Below are positions 64,000 through 64,000 of a stretch of DNA of 64,000 nucleotides, in pieces (positions within the stretch are counted from its first letter, which is position 1; each line of letters starts with the position of its first letter). The stretch is from Phycisphaeraceae bacterium (lineage in GTDB: Bacteria > Planctomycetota > Phycisphaerae > Phycisphaerales > Phycisphaeraceae): the NCBI GenBank assembly GCA_020849625.1, contig JADLFV010000031.1:62001-126000 (forward strand), read 5' to 3'. A model generated the notes under the pieces. It was not told the DNA's origin. It saw nothing but the letters and a program-made list of their open reading frames with translations, and did no database searches. A program made the position numbers and the translations under genes.

Positions 64000-64000
64000 C

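Overview
The window looks like chromosomal DNA of a planctomycete of the Phycisphaerae type. The evidence is high GC, three exported proteins that end in dockerin-like repeats (motif DLQILGDHW) plus a VPEP-type C-terminal sorting signal, a fourth protein with the sorting signal alone, GH2 and GH88 sugar hydrolases, a DUF1844-sdhCAB cluster, sulfotransferases, and many small palindromic or short-period repeats. The lineage is inferred from gene content; no rRNA gene is present.

Layout. 0-9.3 kb: PagL-like outer membrane protein, PfkB kinase, a repeat-rich gap, a transposase fragment fused in frame to an exported SBBP/dockerin/PEP-CTERM protein, recG, a membrane protein, an SDR reductase, a vapBC toxin-antitoxin pair and a GH88 hydrolase. 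9.4-14.5 kb: DUF1844 gene, succinate dehydrogenase operon and aldose epimerase. 14.7-31.7 kb: GH2 enzyme, secreted serine hydrolase, rdgB, clpP with a lipoprotein gene, ABC permease and SCO protein, two TPR-like membrane proteins, Na+/Ca2+ exchanger, aspartic protease, four-helix protein, YpdA-like flavoprotein, LacZ and a hypothetical protein. 31.9-36 kb: a lower-GC nuclease-helicase (DUF2075), a repeat-rich non-coding stretch and a PhyH dioxygenase. 36.1-41.8 kb: tRNA-Met, a large Gly-rich membrane-anchored protein, tRNA-Gln and two PEP-CTERM proteins. 42-61.6 kb: an exopolysaccharide locus with four GT4 enzymes, two GT2 enzymes (one fused to an acetyltransferase), three sulfotransferases, two methyltransferases, a WcaF acetyltransferase, a Wzy-like polymerase, a Wzx-like flippase, a GDP-mannose 3,5-epimerase-type enzyme, a pseudopilin and a lipoprotein of unknown family. 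61.6-64 kb: a candidate small RNA, about 0.8 kb of structured non-coding DNA, an isolated mraZ and the C-terminal part of a LacI-type regulator.

How the parts fit. The 42-61.6 kb genes together would make, decorate and export a polysaccharide. The GME-type epimerase (GDP-L-galactose) and three sulfotransferases suggest a sulfated, possibly L-galactose-containing polymer. The lipoprotein in that locus and the large anchored protein next to tRNA-Met share an undescribed C-terminal domain (IHxPFG family). The initiating transferase, Wza and Wzc are not in the window.

The strongest non-genic signals are three. A motif with core CCCCCGGAA occurs 22 times between 3.3 and 35.6 kb and not at all in the remaining 28 kb. 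A 104-bp MITE-like element is present in two inverted copies, one placed exactly between a stop codon and the next start codon. Short-period repeats have been captured into coding sequence, including two lipoprotein signal peptides.
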